From NCBI RefSeq assembly GCF_000006405.1, contig NW_003216446.1, positions 2,979-66,978 of the forward strand: a stretch of 64,000 bases of DNA. The letters run 5' to 3'. The DNA is from Perkinsus marinus ATCC 50983 (Eukaryota > Perkinsozoa > Perkinsida > Perkinsidae). The notes under the pieces were generated by a model, which was given only the letters and a program-made list of their open reading frames with translations, had not been told where the DNA came from and did no database searches. Below are positions 25,301 to 35,736 of this stretch, piece after piece. Numbering within the stretch: the stretch's first letter is position 1; the number at the start of each line of letters is the position of its first letter. A program made the translations under genes and the position numbers.

Positions 25301-25630
25301 TGAAGACTTTTACTTCATTCAATGGTGAGACCAACAGATTCATTTAAATTTAATTTTCTGGGAAAAAATAATATTTTTTCTAAAATGAGTAAAAATTTTC
25401 CATGACAGTTTTCCGATGTATGATTCATCAGTGGTGTTCAACTGAGTACTTTTTAAATCATATTATTTCTCGAAAAATTCCGAAAAACATTTCCAAATTA
25501 AACGTGTTTTCTTATTATTACCAACACCAACGGTTTGCCACCGAAATATGAGTAAAACCAGCGGGAGGAGGAAGAGGGTGCAACATCGGATGATTTGCCG
25601 ACGTTTATATGAAACGTTTTCCTTGGCCAT
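19400..25630 (-). CDS. polypeptide N-acetylgalactosaminyltransferase (GT27) with extended ricin-type lectin tail, multi-exon
   Basis: ATG at 25630, chosen because MAKENVSYKRRQ is followed by a hydrophobic stretch (CCTLFLLPLVLLIF): a type II Golgi signal anchor. Catalytic exons in order: VLPCANEGEFMVKTVKSVNE (about 23690–23790); VVVDDGSTPP (about 23590–23640); VKWVRHSSFTGLINAKS (about 23460–23520); ATGDIIIFLDCHVKPAKDW, with the D-x-H metal motif as DCH (about 23010–23090); LDPDTWEEHRTSGGMAK (about 22805–22910). Next come PIMSGGLLAM and the hallmark GGYDTRMIGWGGENIDQSLR (about 22490–22620), RVSSNPKTRPRYTVPGGA (about 22215–22300) and AASAWFDEWLEKL (about 21960–22030). Lectin exons follow: QCLSGNEMGTGLGTNVC with DQW (about 21060–21140), CIGMQRDRGAHVSLENCG (about 20740–20830), SGECLTALGDNFELLPC (about 20580–20650), LCADSSSGTKLVVYTC (about 20100–20220), then further QEW/QKF repeats to about 19.4 kb. 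Transfers GalNAc to Ser/Thr of secreted proteins. The 3' end is uncertain. Confidence 0.9.
19507..19526. repeat. short motif C, symmetric form
   Basis: AATCGATCACCCGATCGATT, near the 3' end of the GalNAc-transferase gene. Confidence 0.5.
20047..20069 (-). repeat. short motif C, GC form
   Basis: Minus strand AGCGCGCGCCCTGGTGATCG, starting about 10 nt after a confirmed donor (CCCAAAG|GTGAGAGCG) of the lectin-tail exon at about 20100–20220. Confidence 0.6.
20538..20560 (-). repeat. short motif C, GC form
   Basis: Minus strand AGCGCGCGCCTTGGTGATCG, about 20 nt after the donor GGCAAG|GTAAGTAG of the next lectin exon. Same position in the intron as 20047–20069. Confidence 0.6.
20910..21022 (+). 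mobile_element. intron-borne repeat, family B (short)
   Basis: GAATATATCTTCGCTTTCC … CAAATGTAGTTGATATTTTC, in an intron of the GalNAc-transferase gene between two lectin exons. Confidence 0.55.
22052..22075 (+). repeat. short motif C, GC form, inverted
   Basis: AGCGCGCGCCCAAATGATCG. Here the GC end faces the acceptor of the GT27 exon (…CATTCAG|GTACCGAGC) instead of the donor, so the motif is reversed relative to the gene. Confidence 0.55.
22341..22466. repeat. 20-bp tandem repeat (about 6 units)
   Basis: Unit GAAATTCGTCACTGCGCCAC, five exact copies starting at 22361, 22381, 22401, 22421 and 22441, plus one variant before and a partial after. No spacers. Located in a GT27 intron. A single related sequence in inverse orientation occurs near 17190. 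Confidence 0.95.
22615..22652 (+). repeat. tRNA-like 3' half in GT27 intron
   Basis: AGGTCCCTGGTTCGAATCCC followed by ACACC gives a canonical B-box. It sits at the acceptor side of the intron before the PIMSGG exon, read on the opposite strand to the gene. Confidence 0.4.
22766..22785. repeat. short motif C, symmetric form
   Basis: AATCGATCACGTGATCGATT, starting about 17 nt after the donor of the GT27 exon ending in FSDEDK. Identical to 17349–17368. Confidence 0.6.
23241..23262. repeat. 22-nt inverted-triplication unit (exact)
   Basis: CTGTCGA | CTCGACAG | TGTCGAG: y1–y7, reverse complement of Y, y2–y8 for Y = CTGTCGAG. In a GT27 intron. No paralogous empty site in the window. Confidence 0.85.
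23968..24178. mobile_element. intron-borne repeat, family B, composite
   Basis: A plus-orientation copy (TATATTTTCGCTTTCCTGAG … CCATGTGCATATTTTCCC) followed by the inverted terminal block of another copy (GGAAAATATGCGCATGGTCA … TGTGTTGG). Located in a GalNAc-transferase intron. Confidence 0.55.
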
Positions 25631-25896
25631 ATTGGGAGAAAATAGGAACGTGGAGAAGATGCTGCTCGAATGAGGTTGTGCGTTGTGGAGTGGGACGATT
25701 ATTATTGGGTAATTTATTCACAAACGATTACCGCTCCCGGAGATTTTTACACATCATGGTGATTTTTTACCCACTCATAATCGCTCGCGCGGTTCTGACT
25801 TTTTCCTGACGTTGAATTTTCTCTGACATATCAATTTTTATCACAAGTATCAATTTTAATAACATGTCTGTCCCCGCGTCTTCTCCTACCACTCCT

Positions 25897-26199
25897 TTAG
25901 CAAATCAGGCAGTTGCTGATAAGCTCAGCGAGATGAGCTTTCGTTTCCCACAATTTCTCATGGCGTAATAATAGTAAATTACCCTCGGGAACTGTTCTGT
26001 ACATCTCCAATTCAGAGAAGGTCTCCATCCTGGCAACGTACTTGAATACTTCTATCAGTCGCCTTTCTACCTGCAGCTGGATGGTCCCGAGAGTTTGAAT
26101 GATAAGGTCGCTATTGGTGGAGATGAAAATATTCGACGCCTGGTTTCTACTTGTGAAATTCGCGAGAACGTATATAAATGAATCTCTTGTGGTCGTCAT
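25897..26199 (-). CDS. hypothetical protein, 100 aa
   Basis: Open frame from an ATG at 26199 to the stop at 25897, upstream of the GalNAc-transferase and on the same strand. The composition looks protein-like (LGTIQLQVERRLIEVFKYV reads as an amphipathic helix) but I do not recognise a family, and there is no splice evidence or signal peptide. Could also be an exon of a larger gene or a chance ORF. Confidence 0.3.
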   Translation of the reverse strand: MTTTRDSFIYVLANFTSRNQASNIFISTNSDLIIQTLGTIQLQVERRLIEVFKYVARMETFSELEMYRTVPEGNLLLLRHEKLWETKAHLAELISNCLIC

Positions 26200-26706
26200 T
26201 GCTTTGAAGGAAGCACAAGTCCTTTGGGTGTTGCGGATAGTCGTCGTGCTATTCCTACAGCTATTGTGAATGGAATATCACTTGAGAGCTGCCGTTGCTG
26301 AATGATTTAATTTTGAAACTCATTATTCCGAGGTTGGTTTTTACACGGAAAATTTCACGGAGTTCCAAAGAATTTCTATTTCTTTATTGGATTTCCAATA
26401 ATTAACCTCACAGTCAGCTTTCTCAGTGAACTTGCGATTTTTTTCGAAGAATCGTATCTGGGTTGAATCTCTCTTGAAAGATACGACATTCCTTGGAAAA
26501 AATGTGGAATTTGTATCAACAGAAATGTAGTCTCAGATTGATTATAATATTCCTCAGTTTTCCGTCTCCTCGTCTCGAACTTGAGCGTAAAATTTTTGCA
26601 AAAAATTCACGCGAAAGAACCCCACTGCTTTCCCGTGGGATTGTTTTTATCAAACTTCTCTCGACAAGTTCGTTTTGTTGGTCTTCCCGGAATTCGATGA
26701 TGGCTT
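26200..26706. other. region of uncertain content
   Basis: May hold 5' exons of the plus-strand gene that follows. Nothing could be fixed to a reading frame with confidence. Confidence 0.3.
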
Positions 26707-28601
26707 TAGGTGAGGAAGAACGAGCTTCGGCCAGAAGAGATACCTTACACGGAGGGCACAGTTTACGAGCTGGTTGGCATGAACAAAGAGGCAGAAGCCG
26801 GCAAGTACAGTCCAGTTGGGGGAGCGTCCAGCTTGAGATCCCAAGGTCCCTGGTTCGAATCCTCTCAGTGTCCCTTTGAGCATATTCGTCATCCAGCGAG
26901 TTAAACAACGTAAAGCGGGTTTCCGAACCGGACCAGGCGGGCAACCCATCCCCTGTAGGAGGGCCGCCCAACAAATGTTCTACATCATAGCAGGCAACGC
27001 GTAATAGATCGGGAGGTGAGGCTTGTCTCGATTTCGTGTTGAGGAGTATTCCTAAGAAAAAGTCAATGTTGGGCATTCTTCGAGTAGCAGTGGGATTATC
27101 AAAAGCTCATTAGAGCTGAATTTGTCTGTTGGTGCAAGTAGCGCTGAGGTGGTCTGTTATTAGCACTGCTGTGCACCTGGGATGGACAGCTCACGTTGGA
27201 AGAGGACGATATTCATGAATGGCGAATTTGAAGTTGGCATCGTTGGGGTTGAATATTTGGATATGTAGTTTGCATGGAATTTGTAGTGCAGTTTCCTCCG
27301 TGATATGGAAAACAGTAGTGAGATAAACGTTACGTTATATTTCTTACAGTGAACTCGTTGAGAATACGTATTATTCATTCAGCATTTCGCGTAACGGGTA
27401 TACAATTTCGCGCCACTTCTCGCTAAATGGACGAAACTGCATTGGGGGAATCTCCCGGATTTTTCGAAGAGAAAAATCATAGTTCTTGCGAATCGTTGGT
27501 TGAACACTTTGCGTTATATACACTTATGTCGTTGCTGGCAGGTATAAGGCGCCTTGTTTGGGTCGGCTTTTGGAGCGACAAGTAACGACGGCATTTACGA
27601 GAGTCGACGATATACTCAATACGTGCAAGGAGGCGTTTGGGATGTCTACACTGAGCTGTAGGTGGTATGGTATATGTTCATGTGATTTCACTGTTGTTGC
27701 GGATGGAGTGGTATGAAAATGTACTATGCCTTCTTTTGTTAGTATTGCAAGGAGATGACAGCGAATTGACGGAAAAGGCCTTGGAAGGAACCGAGAAAGT
27801 GGCAGAAGGTGAGAATGGGAAATTTTTACCAGAAAATCTTCGTGGAGCTTCTGTGTTTGATTCATATGTGCGATAATATGAAAGTTCGAGTTGGAATTAG
27901 AGAGTTATGTGTAATCTCATAAGCAGTGTTGTTGTGAATTCGTTTTTCCTATTCTTATCACGAACGTTTGCTTATCGTTGTTCTTACATATTCTTCGAAT
28001 TTTCGACAAGTACTTTCCTGAGCGAAAACAGTGCGGTGTGACTTGATCGGTCCTTGCTAGATGAAGACGGAGGAGTTGGTGGCATCATAGAGGCCGATAG
28101 TGAGGAGGGAAGTGAGACTTCATCGTCGTCGTCAGAGAGCGAAGATGAGGAGGAGGATGGGAGGGGATTGAAGCGAAGAGAGAGGTTTGGATGGCCGAGG
28201 TGGGATGATGTGTGGCTCGACTGGGGGAGGTCCCGGGTTCGATTCTTGGTGCACACATTCCAACTGAGGCGTCAATATTACTCTCGTTTTTCTTCCCTTC
28301 CTAGAAAAAAGTGTCTTTTTCCGGTTCGCTTGTCGGAATTAACTTTCTCTGTCGTAGTGAACGGCGCGCTTTTCATCTCAGAGAGAAAGTAATCGTTAAT
28401 TTCAGATTTGTAAAATTCGCTCGCCCTGGCGTTGGCAGTCGAACGTTACTGGATCAAACACTCCGGGAAGAAGTAGTGCGAGTTCGGGAAAGGTTCACGA
28501 AGTACCAAAAGGAAGAGGAGGCGGCTAGAGTTAAGGAAGAGCAAGTGAAGGCAAGAGAGCAAGATTTGGGACGGAAAACGGGTCAGAAAAAAGAAGGGTG
28601 A
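26707..28601 (+). CDS. acidic coiled-coil protein of unknown function, multi-exon (5' end not located)
   Basis: Exons join in phase: VRKNELRPEEIPYTEGTVYE (about 26707–26800); YKAPCLGRLLERQVTTAF to MSTLSCRWYG (27541–about 27670, donor GTATAT); DDSELTEKALEGTEKVAE (about 27751–27808, donor GTGAGA). These are followed by DEDGGVGGIIEADSEEGSET with a Ser/Glu/Asp run and GLKRRER (about 28061–28184, donor GTTTGG), then a last exon FVKFARPGVGSRTLLDQ plus a charged helix ending GRKTGQKKEG at the stop 28599–28601. The tail (REEVVRVRERFTKYQKEEEA) should form a coiled coil. Function not recognised. The first exon has the weakest support. Confidence 0.6.
26815..26875 (+). repeat. tRNA-like sequence in intron
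   Basis: GATCCCAAGGTCCCTGGTTC then GAATCC: a B-box preceded by a weak A-box-like segment, inside an intron of the acidic coiled-coil gene. The minus-strand ORF over it (ending …RIRTRDLGIS) is its shadow. Confidence 0.35.
27287..27441 (+). mobile_element. MITE-like element, family A relative
   Basis: TGCAGTTTCCTCCGTGATAT … GACGAAACTGCA: same layout and internal GTGATATGGAAAACA, but the termini have changed together (TGCAGTTTC/GAAACTGCA), keeping the inverted repeat. Confidence 0.6.
28186..28256 (+). repeat. tRNA-like sequence in intron
   Basis: GGATGGCCGAGGTGGGATGA at the A-box position and GGTCCCGGGTTCGATTC at the B-box, starting 2 nt after a predicted donor. Looks like a Leu/Ser-type tRNA relic that now forms part of an intron. 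Confidence 0.4.
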
Positions 28602-29637
28602 TTGTGTTTCCTTTGAATTTGATGTTGTTTTTGGTGGTGAATCTGAGATGAGAGGGAATCCTGGGGGGGGTATGGTTGTAGTAGTTTGGCGCGAGTTTTG
28701 AAATGTCGCTCATTTGTTTATCCCTACGTGTGTCGTAGAATGTCAGCCTCGACGGGTAAGAGATATTCGCGCAAATTGATTTCTCTTGTATTCTTTTTTA
28801 ATTTTGCTCGTGAATGTGATAAGAAACGTGAGTGATGAGATGGTGGAGGCGGGTATGCATCGGCATCATCATCGACGAGTGATAATGGATAGTTGGAGAG
28901 TAGTAGCTGCCATGGTTGTACGCATGCGCAGGGTCTTACCTGTGCGGCGCGAAAGTTGTTATGAAGTGTTGCGGCTCGAAGGTGTGGGCTGGTTTTCAAT
29001 GGGATCTAGTGCCCATGGATGTGCCTCGGTCCTAGTTGTTCTTGTGTTGTACACGATGTCTGATGTTGATGAAAGAGGAAGTCATGAAGGAGTGGTATCG
29101 ACTGTCAAGTCAAGTAAGCATCAGTAGACTCTCTTGAATTTTAGGGTCGAAGTTGAATTGAATGCTAGGAATAGAGTAGAGAAAACATATCTAGGGAACT
29201 GTTATGCAAGTCGGTTGGGTTAGAAGTCATTCTTGAACTCAACACGTGAGGAAGGCGTCTCAGAATAAATATACAGTAGCAGTCGTCTAGAGAGGAGGAA
29301 TAGGCGTGCAAGCGTAACTTTTTCAAGAATGAGAGTTTCAGGTTAATTTTTTCTTCTAAATAGCCCTGATATATATATCTACAATGTAGGATAGGACAGC
29401 AGTTTCTCAACTAAAAAAAAGGTAAACGTGAAAATTCATGTATATCATGTTGGAGTCGCCTGGTCTTGAGCACAGCGTATTCCACAATATGAACCGGGAA
29501 TGTGATTCACAGTTGTAAGATACACCGGAGGTCAGCGAGGAGCTCAACCCGTGGACGTGTATAGCGGACAAGACGAGAAAGGGAGCTCGCGAGTGCACAG
29601 AACTGTAGGGAGTCATTTGTAGAGATCTGAAGCGAAT
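28602..29637. other. region without a firmly supported gene
   Basis: Contains a 113-codon plus ORF (28786–29127) whose end (MSDVDERGSHEGVVSTVKS, donor-like GTAAGC after it) could be the first exon of the LRR gene, but the splice phase to the next exon did not match cleanly. Confidence 0.3.
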
Positions 29638-32255
29638 ATGGATAGGTATCTCTGTGATAAGGCGGCTGGAGATATCAGCTCAGAGATAAACGCGTTTCAA
29701 AATATTGAGGTTTTGTGGATAGAAGGCAATCGATTGTCCGGACTGCTCAAGCTGCAGGCTCACAGCAGGCTGCAGGAGGTAAGAAGATGCTGATTTCATG
29801 GAAAAAATTCAGTGAAAATACAACTATTTTATGAGTAAATTTATTGTCAATTATTGCCTTTATACCAGTTCAAGTAACTTTATAGTTCTAAGTAAACCTT
29901 GACAGTTCTCTTTGAATGGGCTGTCTGTGTGGGATGGTCGACGATCTTCTATTGCTTTGAGTCAATTATCGACATAAGGTATGTATGTGAACTTGAAGGT
30001 TATTGCCATAATCATATCTCTATCCCTATCTCGCAGGAGTAGGTGAGTGTGGAGTTCTTAGCATACGGCAATTAGACAGAACCAACTATCTCTTGTATCT
30101 GTTAACAATATCTGAGGGGCAATAGGCTATTGAGTGGCATGATTGTACAAACGGGAATGAGATGTCGTCGGGTAGCCTCAACTGCTAGGCTCTGCTCGTC
30201 TACCACTTCCTCAAGCTGCATAAAGGGGCCGACATAAAACAGTGGTTGGCTCATTGATGCGAAGGACCTTCGCCTTCTCCTTCACGACTACAAACCAGAC
30301 GTCATTCATACTCGTCTACTTCCTACAGCCGCTTCTACCACGCTCATAATTGCGCGGAAGCTCCCTTTCCTACTGAGAGTCATTGGATATATATTGGGTC
30401 GCTATGTGGCTCACTGACCGTCCCAACCGTTGGGAGCCCTTTCGGAGTGATTGTGGTACACGGAGAGAATAGTCTCGCGACGGTCGGTGTTAATTCTGTA
30501 TCTTCCCAGGAATTCGCCAAATAGTATTTGGTATGTACTGAACATTATCGAGAACCACCGGACTCCACGGGGGAGGGGGGCCTTGAACCTTCCCTGGAGA
30601 ATTATTGTCTGCTCTGGTACCCTGGCTCATCTGCGTCGACGTTCTGTCAGAGTGCAATGGTGGCATCGGCATGGTGCAATACCTACTGCAGCTATGCAGC
30701 ATCACAGTGGCTCAAAGTGATACAGCTGTCTTGTAATACGATAACAGCTTCCGTAAGCGGCTAGTGTCAACGGGTGTGCGTCTAGCCGGAGAAGTTTAAC
30801 ACTCTCTCTCGCAGGATTATCTGCGGAGGGGTACCCCTAAGTGTGTGCGAGTGGACTGTCCATACTGGTCGGGATTGATCCCCTAAGAACGTCTACAAGT
30901 GGCTTGTCCACCAAGCTGGGTCCTTGAGTATCTATAAATGGTCTATCTCCATTGATCAGAGCTGAATCCGTCCAATTACGACAGGATCAAATCCGATCGT
31001 AGTGTTACCGTTGGAATACGAATGAGATGTCCGAGCACAAGACGTATGTCGGTGCTCATACGAAATGCTCAATCGATACCCCATTGACTTCACTGCATTA
31101 CCAATAGCCACACTTGTTGGTTCCCAAAACTTCGAATTTGCTGCGGGAGCAGATCAACAATGGAGGAATTCAACGCTCTTGAATGGCTCGTGAATTTTTA
31201 ACACAATTTCTGTTCTGTTGTCACTGTTATCCCATGTAGATCACGAGCTCATCTCTTTCAGATTTACGCCTCTGATAACTGTCTTACGAGTTTGAGGGGA
31301 ATTGAAGGTTGCAAATTCTTGAGGAAACTCAGCGTGGCTTCAAACTGCCTGGGAAACCTCTCCGAGCAGTTGCGATTCCTATCAAAGTATTCTGGAATTC
31401 AAGGGAGAGCTGGGTGTCCTATACCGATTTATCATTCCTCACTATATTTCAATACCACTCTATCGGTTAATCAGGGTATCTCTTAGCTCGACTTTATGTG
31501 TCGCTGTTTGTTGAGCGAACGTCTGGTTCATAGATTCCGAGTGAGAATTTAGAGAATGGGGAAATCTCTGTGTTTCTCCCAGCACGAGAAATGTTTAAGC
31601 TCGATCAATGTGTCCCTTTCAGATTTCACTTCCTGGCTGCTTTAGAGCTCCGAGGCAATCCGTGCGCGGAAGAAGAAGACTATAGAAAACGTAGGTCAAC
31701 GCGCGGATCGTCCATCTCGATTGCGCTATTGCTTTCCACCGATTACTTCGTAATGTCGCACCTCGACAACTTGTCGACGACAAGTTGAGGCGTTATGGTA
31801 TCGACATCTTACGAAGGTTCTGTTCATATATAGTGGCTGTAAACGAGATCAACGCATAGCTCAACTTGTCGCAGTTGCAGAGTTATGATGGTGCACAGCT
31901 CTAGTATAAATCTTCAATGTCGCATCACGAGAAGTGTCAAGATTTATTTCGTCTTGTTTATTCTCATAGGTTGCATAACCTCGTTGTCGTCGCTGTTCAT
32001 GCTGGACTGCTCTCCCGTCACACTCCGCGAGAGAGACTGTAGACAATCACTGAAGGCTGATGAGTCTGCTGGTCAGCTAAAACAGAAAGCATCGGTGGGC
32101 GAGTGAGTACGTGAAAAAGGTATCTTCATGTGAAGCAGGTGTCGGGGATCATCAATACGAGAGCGAGCGAGATTGAGAGCGAGATCTTTGCAAAGGCTGA
32201 GGAGATCAGGAGGAAATGGGCGACCTTGGCCGAAGCACGAGCTGATGCACAGTAG
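29638..32255 (+). CDS. SDS22-type leucine-rich-repeat protein, multi-exon
   Basis: Exons join in phase. The first is 29668 (ATG of MDRYLCDKAAG) or slightly earlier, ending at RLQE before GTAAGA (about 29778). The next has IYASDNCLTSLRGIEGCKFL and RKLSVASNCLGNL (from about 31262, donor GTATTC). Then comes FHFLAALELRGNPCAEEEDY (from 31623, donor GTAGGT at about 31690) and CITSLSSLFMLDCSPVTLRE (from about 31971). A coiled-coil exon (VSGIINTRASEIESEI) starts at 32139 and stops at 32253–32255. LRRs follow LxxLxLxxNxL with about 22-residue spacing, and the ELRGNPC…YRKR…LFMLD…PV segment is an LRR cap. Proteins of this layout (LRR plus C-terminal coiled coil) are often axonemal or PP1 regulators; which one cannot be told. 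The 1.5-kb first intron holds nothing recognised. Confidence 0.75.
31763..31784. repeat. 22-nt inverted-triplication unit (exact)
   Basis: TCGACAA | CTTGTCGA | CGACAAG for Y = TCGACAAG, inside an intron of the LRR gene. Confidence 0.85.
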
Positions 32256-32772
32256 GGCGGCTTACCTCGATCAGACTTTAATATCGGGTTTTATGAATTC
32301 TTCTCTCACTCACGTGTGTGGTCGTTATGGCCATCTGTGAGCGTCTTCGATTGAGGTTCGAGGTCGCAGTTGGCTACTGCAGTCAGTGTGACCTGATAAT
32401 ATGGGACTATGGCTAATGTTTTGGTATACCACCAGAACACTACTACCAGCACTTGGGGATAAGTGAATTGCGTATGCGCACAAATACAGTTAACAGTTCA
32501 CTTAATCGTCGTATTCTCTCTTGAGGTAGCACAATAAAGTGATCGAATAATTTCAATCTCATTCCACTATATTATCCACTCCTTTTATTTCATTATTTTT
32601 ATTTTTACTTTTTCTACTCAATACCATAAAATTGAGATATAAGTTCTATCTTATAACGAAGTATGATGTGAACTCAGTTGGGTGCTGAGATGATCGTTCC
32701 AGGTGGGGGTTGGTGACACCACCACGCCTCGATCCAGAAGCCGCATTCCCCTCGAGTAGTGGTAATTCGAGG
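32256..32772. other. intergenic; start of segmental duplication
   Basis: From about 32521 it is nearly identical to about 44451 onward. T-rich; likely leader or promoter of the following gene family member. Confidence 0.5.
32636..32657. repeat. 22-nt inverted-triplication unit (2 mismatches)
   Basis: GATATAA | GTTCTATC | TTATAAC. The paralogue at 44558–44565 has the plain GATATAAC; the length difference is exactly 14. Confidence 0.7.
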
Positions 32773-34182
32773 ATGCATCTGGTGAGGAGGAAGAGGGAGG
32801 CGGATGCTTACCGCAGGCTTACACCTTGGGAAGTAGGTGTCTGATGGCTACTTCAGACGGTTGTGATAGAAAAGTATATTTCTAATTTGTTGCATTTCGA
32901 GAGAATGATAAAAGTGGCTGATAGTGTTCCTCTGTTATGCGGTAAAGTAGGTCGTTGAATATAATATTCATCGTCGTATACTATTCGATTTTTCAAATTT
33001 TACATCATTTATGTCATAAATTTTATGATATTTCAAAAACTCTCGTTAAGGGGAATTGTTCGAGCATATCGACTCTTCGATTATAAAATTATTATAATTG
33101 TATGGCTGCTTTTACGCGAGGGATGATATGTTCTTATACACGTTCTATCACTGTCTATGGGTTTTCTCAGGCATCTGATGTTGTCAAGATTCTCGTGGAT
33201 AAGGTTCCTGATAATTGCACGCATGCACAAGCTTTGGAAGTTGTAGCTTCACTCACCGGAGAGGGTTGCTTGACGGAAGAGCTGGGAAGAGAGTTGGCGA
33301 CTGATGAGGCCGACTTTTCACCAAGTATGTGGCATCTTAGGTTGCCGTCAGGAAGATACGAATTATGTCGTGATCATGGTCATTTTGTATTCAGTTGCGA
33401 ATTTGTTTTCAAGTCCGGAGACCGACGTGCCTTCCGCGGAACTCATTCGAACAATTATAGAGGAGTTTCCATGGAAGTGGGGATGCTCCAATGTTAGTCG
33501 TTTATATTTGTCTCAGGTTTCTCAGTGACGAGCGTCTGCAGCGTATGGTTCATCGACTTTCCAAACAAGCGGAGAAATTGATGACCAAAGGGGATTTGAA
33601 AGGAGCTCAGGAGGTGAGTGTCACTCACCTCCTGACATCCTATCAATGACACCTTCACTCACTGAGTGAAGGTGTCATTGATAATGACTTGTGCATGGTA
33701 TAAGTGTTCATTAATTCCATTTTGCTGTTAGAAGATTCAGACTTCAGAAGTACGTAGTCGTATCCGTGATGAAATGTTTTACCACGGGTAGCATCTTGGT
33801 CACACAAGGTGTTCACATTTTTAATGCTATCAGGCCAATATCATTCGATTCTGTGGATCCCTGTATTGCTATATTGATAGAGTCAATAATTGACTTCAGT
33901 CATTGATTGTCAATGCTCGTTGGTCAGATGAGTTTAAAGGCGTTACGCTTTGAGGGTTGTAGAAGCCGAGCTGTTGAGACGGAAAAAGCTGCCAAGCCTT
34001 TAGTATTTCCCGAGACTAATCTGGATCAAAGAACTGGTAGAAGACACCTTGTGTGGTTTTGCAGTAGATTGTATTCTGTGTCAGAAGAAGCGAGGAGGCG
34101 ATTGAAAAGGAGATTAGATACTTTCGCGCATTCATTTATTCGTGATGGTGTTGTTGTTCGACAGACGGCGTCCATGAGCTGA
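32773..34182 (+). CDS. unknown gene family U, copy 1 (multi-exon)
   Basis: Possible first exon MHLVRRKREADAYRRLTPWE (from 32773, donor GTAGGT). Then an exon after TTTTCTCAG at 33170: ASDVVKILVDKVPDNCTHAQ, SLTGEGCLTEELGRELATDE. Then VVIMVILYSVANLFSSPETD and RTIIEEFPWKWGCS, FLSDERLQRMVHRLSKQAEK (acceptor at about 33510), and a last exon from about 33916: MSLKALRFEGCRSRAVETEK to RDGVVVRQTASMS with stop at 34182. Coding status is supported because three copies (others at 44681 and 53590) keep frame while differing in sequence. No domain recognised. The splice between the second and third pieces is uncertain (very short intron). Confidence 0.55.
33007..33028. repeat. 22-nt inverted-triplication unit (exact)
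   Basis: ATTTATG | TCATAAAT | TTTATGA. Empty paralogue ATTTATGA at 44915–44922. Confidence 0.9.
33607..33683. repeat. two adjacent long palindromes with 1-nt centres
   Basis: 33607–33635 has 14-nt arms (TCAGGAGGTGAGTG) around T; 33641–33683 has 21-nt arms (TATCAATGACACCTTCACTC…) around C. Also present in copy 2 (about 45515–45590), absent from the more diverged copy 3 near 54060. Confidence 0.85.
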
Positions 34183-34336
34183 TCGGTGTTGTCATGATGA
34201 TGATGTTGTAGTTTTAGTCCTGTCAATTTCGTATCGATCACTTGAGTGTTGACGACTTCAGGATTGGATGGGTTCATGAGCGTCTTTGATTCTCTGAATA
34301 ACCTTGTGATAAAAAACCAGCTTTAGGAGCAATGAG

Positions 34337-34358
34337 GAATGGAGTCCATTCAATGGAC
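34337..34358. repeat. 22-nt inverted-triplication unit (exact)
   Basis: GAATGGA | GTCCATTC | AATGGAC. Paralogue at 46241–46248 reads CAATGGAC without the insertion. Confidence 0.9.
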
Positions 34359-34822
34359 AGCAACGAGTTAACAAGTGGCTCTGAACTCATGATCAACACA
34401 GTCATTATAAAGTATGTGATAGGCTAGCCGAACGACAAGAATCACAAGGATCGCAGCATCAGGACAGACACTTATATTACAACATTTCCAAGCATGGACC
34501 ACCGGTAGCAGCTTGCCACGATGCTGATGACATATTCGTGTGAACCTTTTGTATAAGTCTACTACTACAGCATTTCCGGTGCAAGTTTCCTATGTGTCTG
34601 ACTTCCATGTTCATGGTCAATTCGATTGACTCGATCGTGCTTGTAACATTTTCAAACTCGCATGGGCAATGGTGTGATAGGCTTGCAGTGTGGAATCATT
34701 ATAAGCAGTCCTCGGAGACTTCATGAGGAATACAGTTTATTGGACAGCTTCCTTTGTGATGAGAGTATCCCGAGTCCGACAATCCCTCAAGAGGTTCGAT
34801 GAAGGGCATTTATTGTTTTTAT

Positions 34823-35340
34823 GAAAGCCCCTCCGACTCGAGAGGGTGGGATTGGAGAACCGAGGCGCCATTCAGCGAAGGCTGGATTTCCAAGTGTGCG
34901 CGAGATTGCCGATCAAGCAACGTTCAACGTTGCCACTAGTCTCATACTAGTAGTCTCATTGTCTTATCTGTAGATCGGCAATCGGGGAATCCATAACCTG
35001 CAAATGCCGCATTCGAAATGCGCCGAAGGTTCTATGTGGCAGGGACCGCATGGTGCGAACTAGGTTTTACTTGTTGCACACCGATACGGGCCCGGCACAC
35101 ATCCCCCGGATCGGGTGGGTGTGGTTAAAGCGCATCAGGCCAGTGGTGCATTGCTGCTCCACATGGAAACAAGGAATTGTTAGGCTAAGTTCCGTGGGAT
35201 GGCCGCACATGTATCTTGCACGCATGTGTGCGTATGCACGTACAGATTGTGTGCTCTTCGCGGTGCGTTCCAGGTTTGCATAGTCTCTCGTTACTGAGGT
35301 GATTTCACTGCCGCAACGCTTCGCTAAGCTCTCAATGAAT
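34823..35340. repeat. dispersed duplication, copy 1
   Basis: Similar to 58735–59215 and, for its right part, to about 59850–60050. No coding region supported. It ends just before the split-repeat retrotransposon, which seems to have inserted at its edge. Confidence 0.7.
35001..35022. repeat. 22-nt inverted-triplication unit (2 mismatches)
   Basis: CAAATGC | CGCATTCG | AAATGCG. Paralogue at 58903–58910 has CGGATGCG with 14 nt fewer. Confidence 0.7.
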
Positions 35341-35353
35341 AATTAATTGAACT

Positions 35354-35708
35354 ATGAAATTCCCAATGACGTAGAGGATGGGATGGATAGATGTAGCTGA
35401 CTGGCCAAAATAACTAGGGCAAAGCAGATTGCGTTGCCCATAGTAGGATTGATGTGGTCCATAGGTCACAGTCTGTGACTCACAGGCTGTTTAGAACAGC
35501 CTGTCACACAAGAGCAACTCACGACGAGCTGCCAGACAAGTCGAACCACAAGGCGGTGGTCGCTGTGGACGGACCCACAGACTGTGACTCACCACACTCC
35601 AGTCAGCGTCATCTATTAGGGTTGAGAATGTTTTACAACGAATACAATCTAAATATCTCAGCGGACTTACCTTGGAAATCGTTGAAGACAAACTCTAACC
35701 CTACCTCC
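35354..35708 (-). repeat. split direct repeat b, terminal copy
   Basis: 355 bp, same as 35968–36322 except one visible base (CTTGG versus CTTGA). Confidence 0.9.
35465..35486. repeat. 22-nt inverted-triplication unit (1 mismatch)
   Basis: GTCACAG | TCTGTGAC | TCACAGG, within repeat b. The same unit is at 36079–36100 in the other copy, so it predates this insertion. Confidence 0.6.
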
Positions 35709-35736
35709 ACGTCGAGGGATTGGGCTGGGATGGGTA

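Noticed and set aside
26516..27076. 186-codon minus ORF as a gene
   Set aside because: It overlaps, on the opposite strand, a supported exon and a tRNA-like sequence of the plus-strand gene; no family resemblance.
33895..33940. Nested 14-nt units around AGTCAAT…ATTGACT…GTCAATG
   Set aside because: One event fits partly, but about 13 extra bases between the parts do not follow the rule; later changes may have hidden it.
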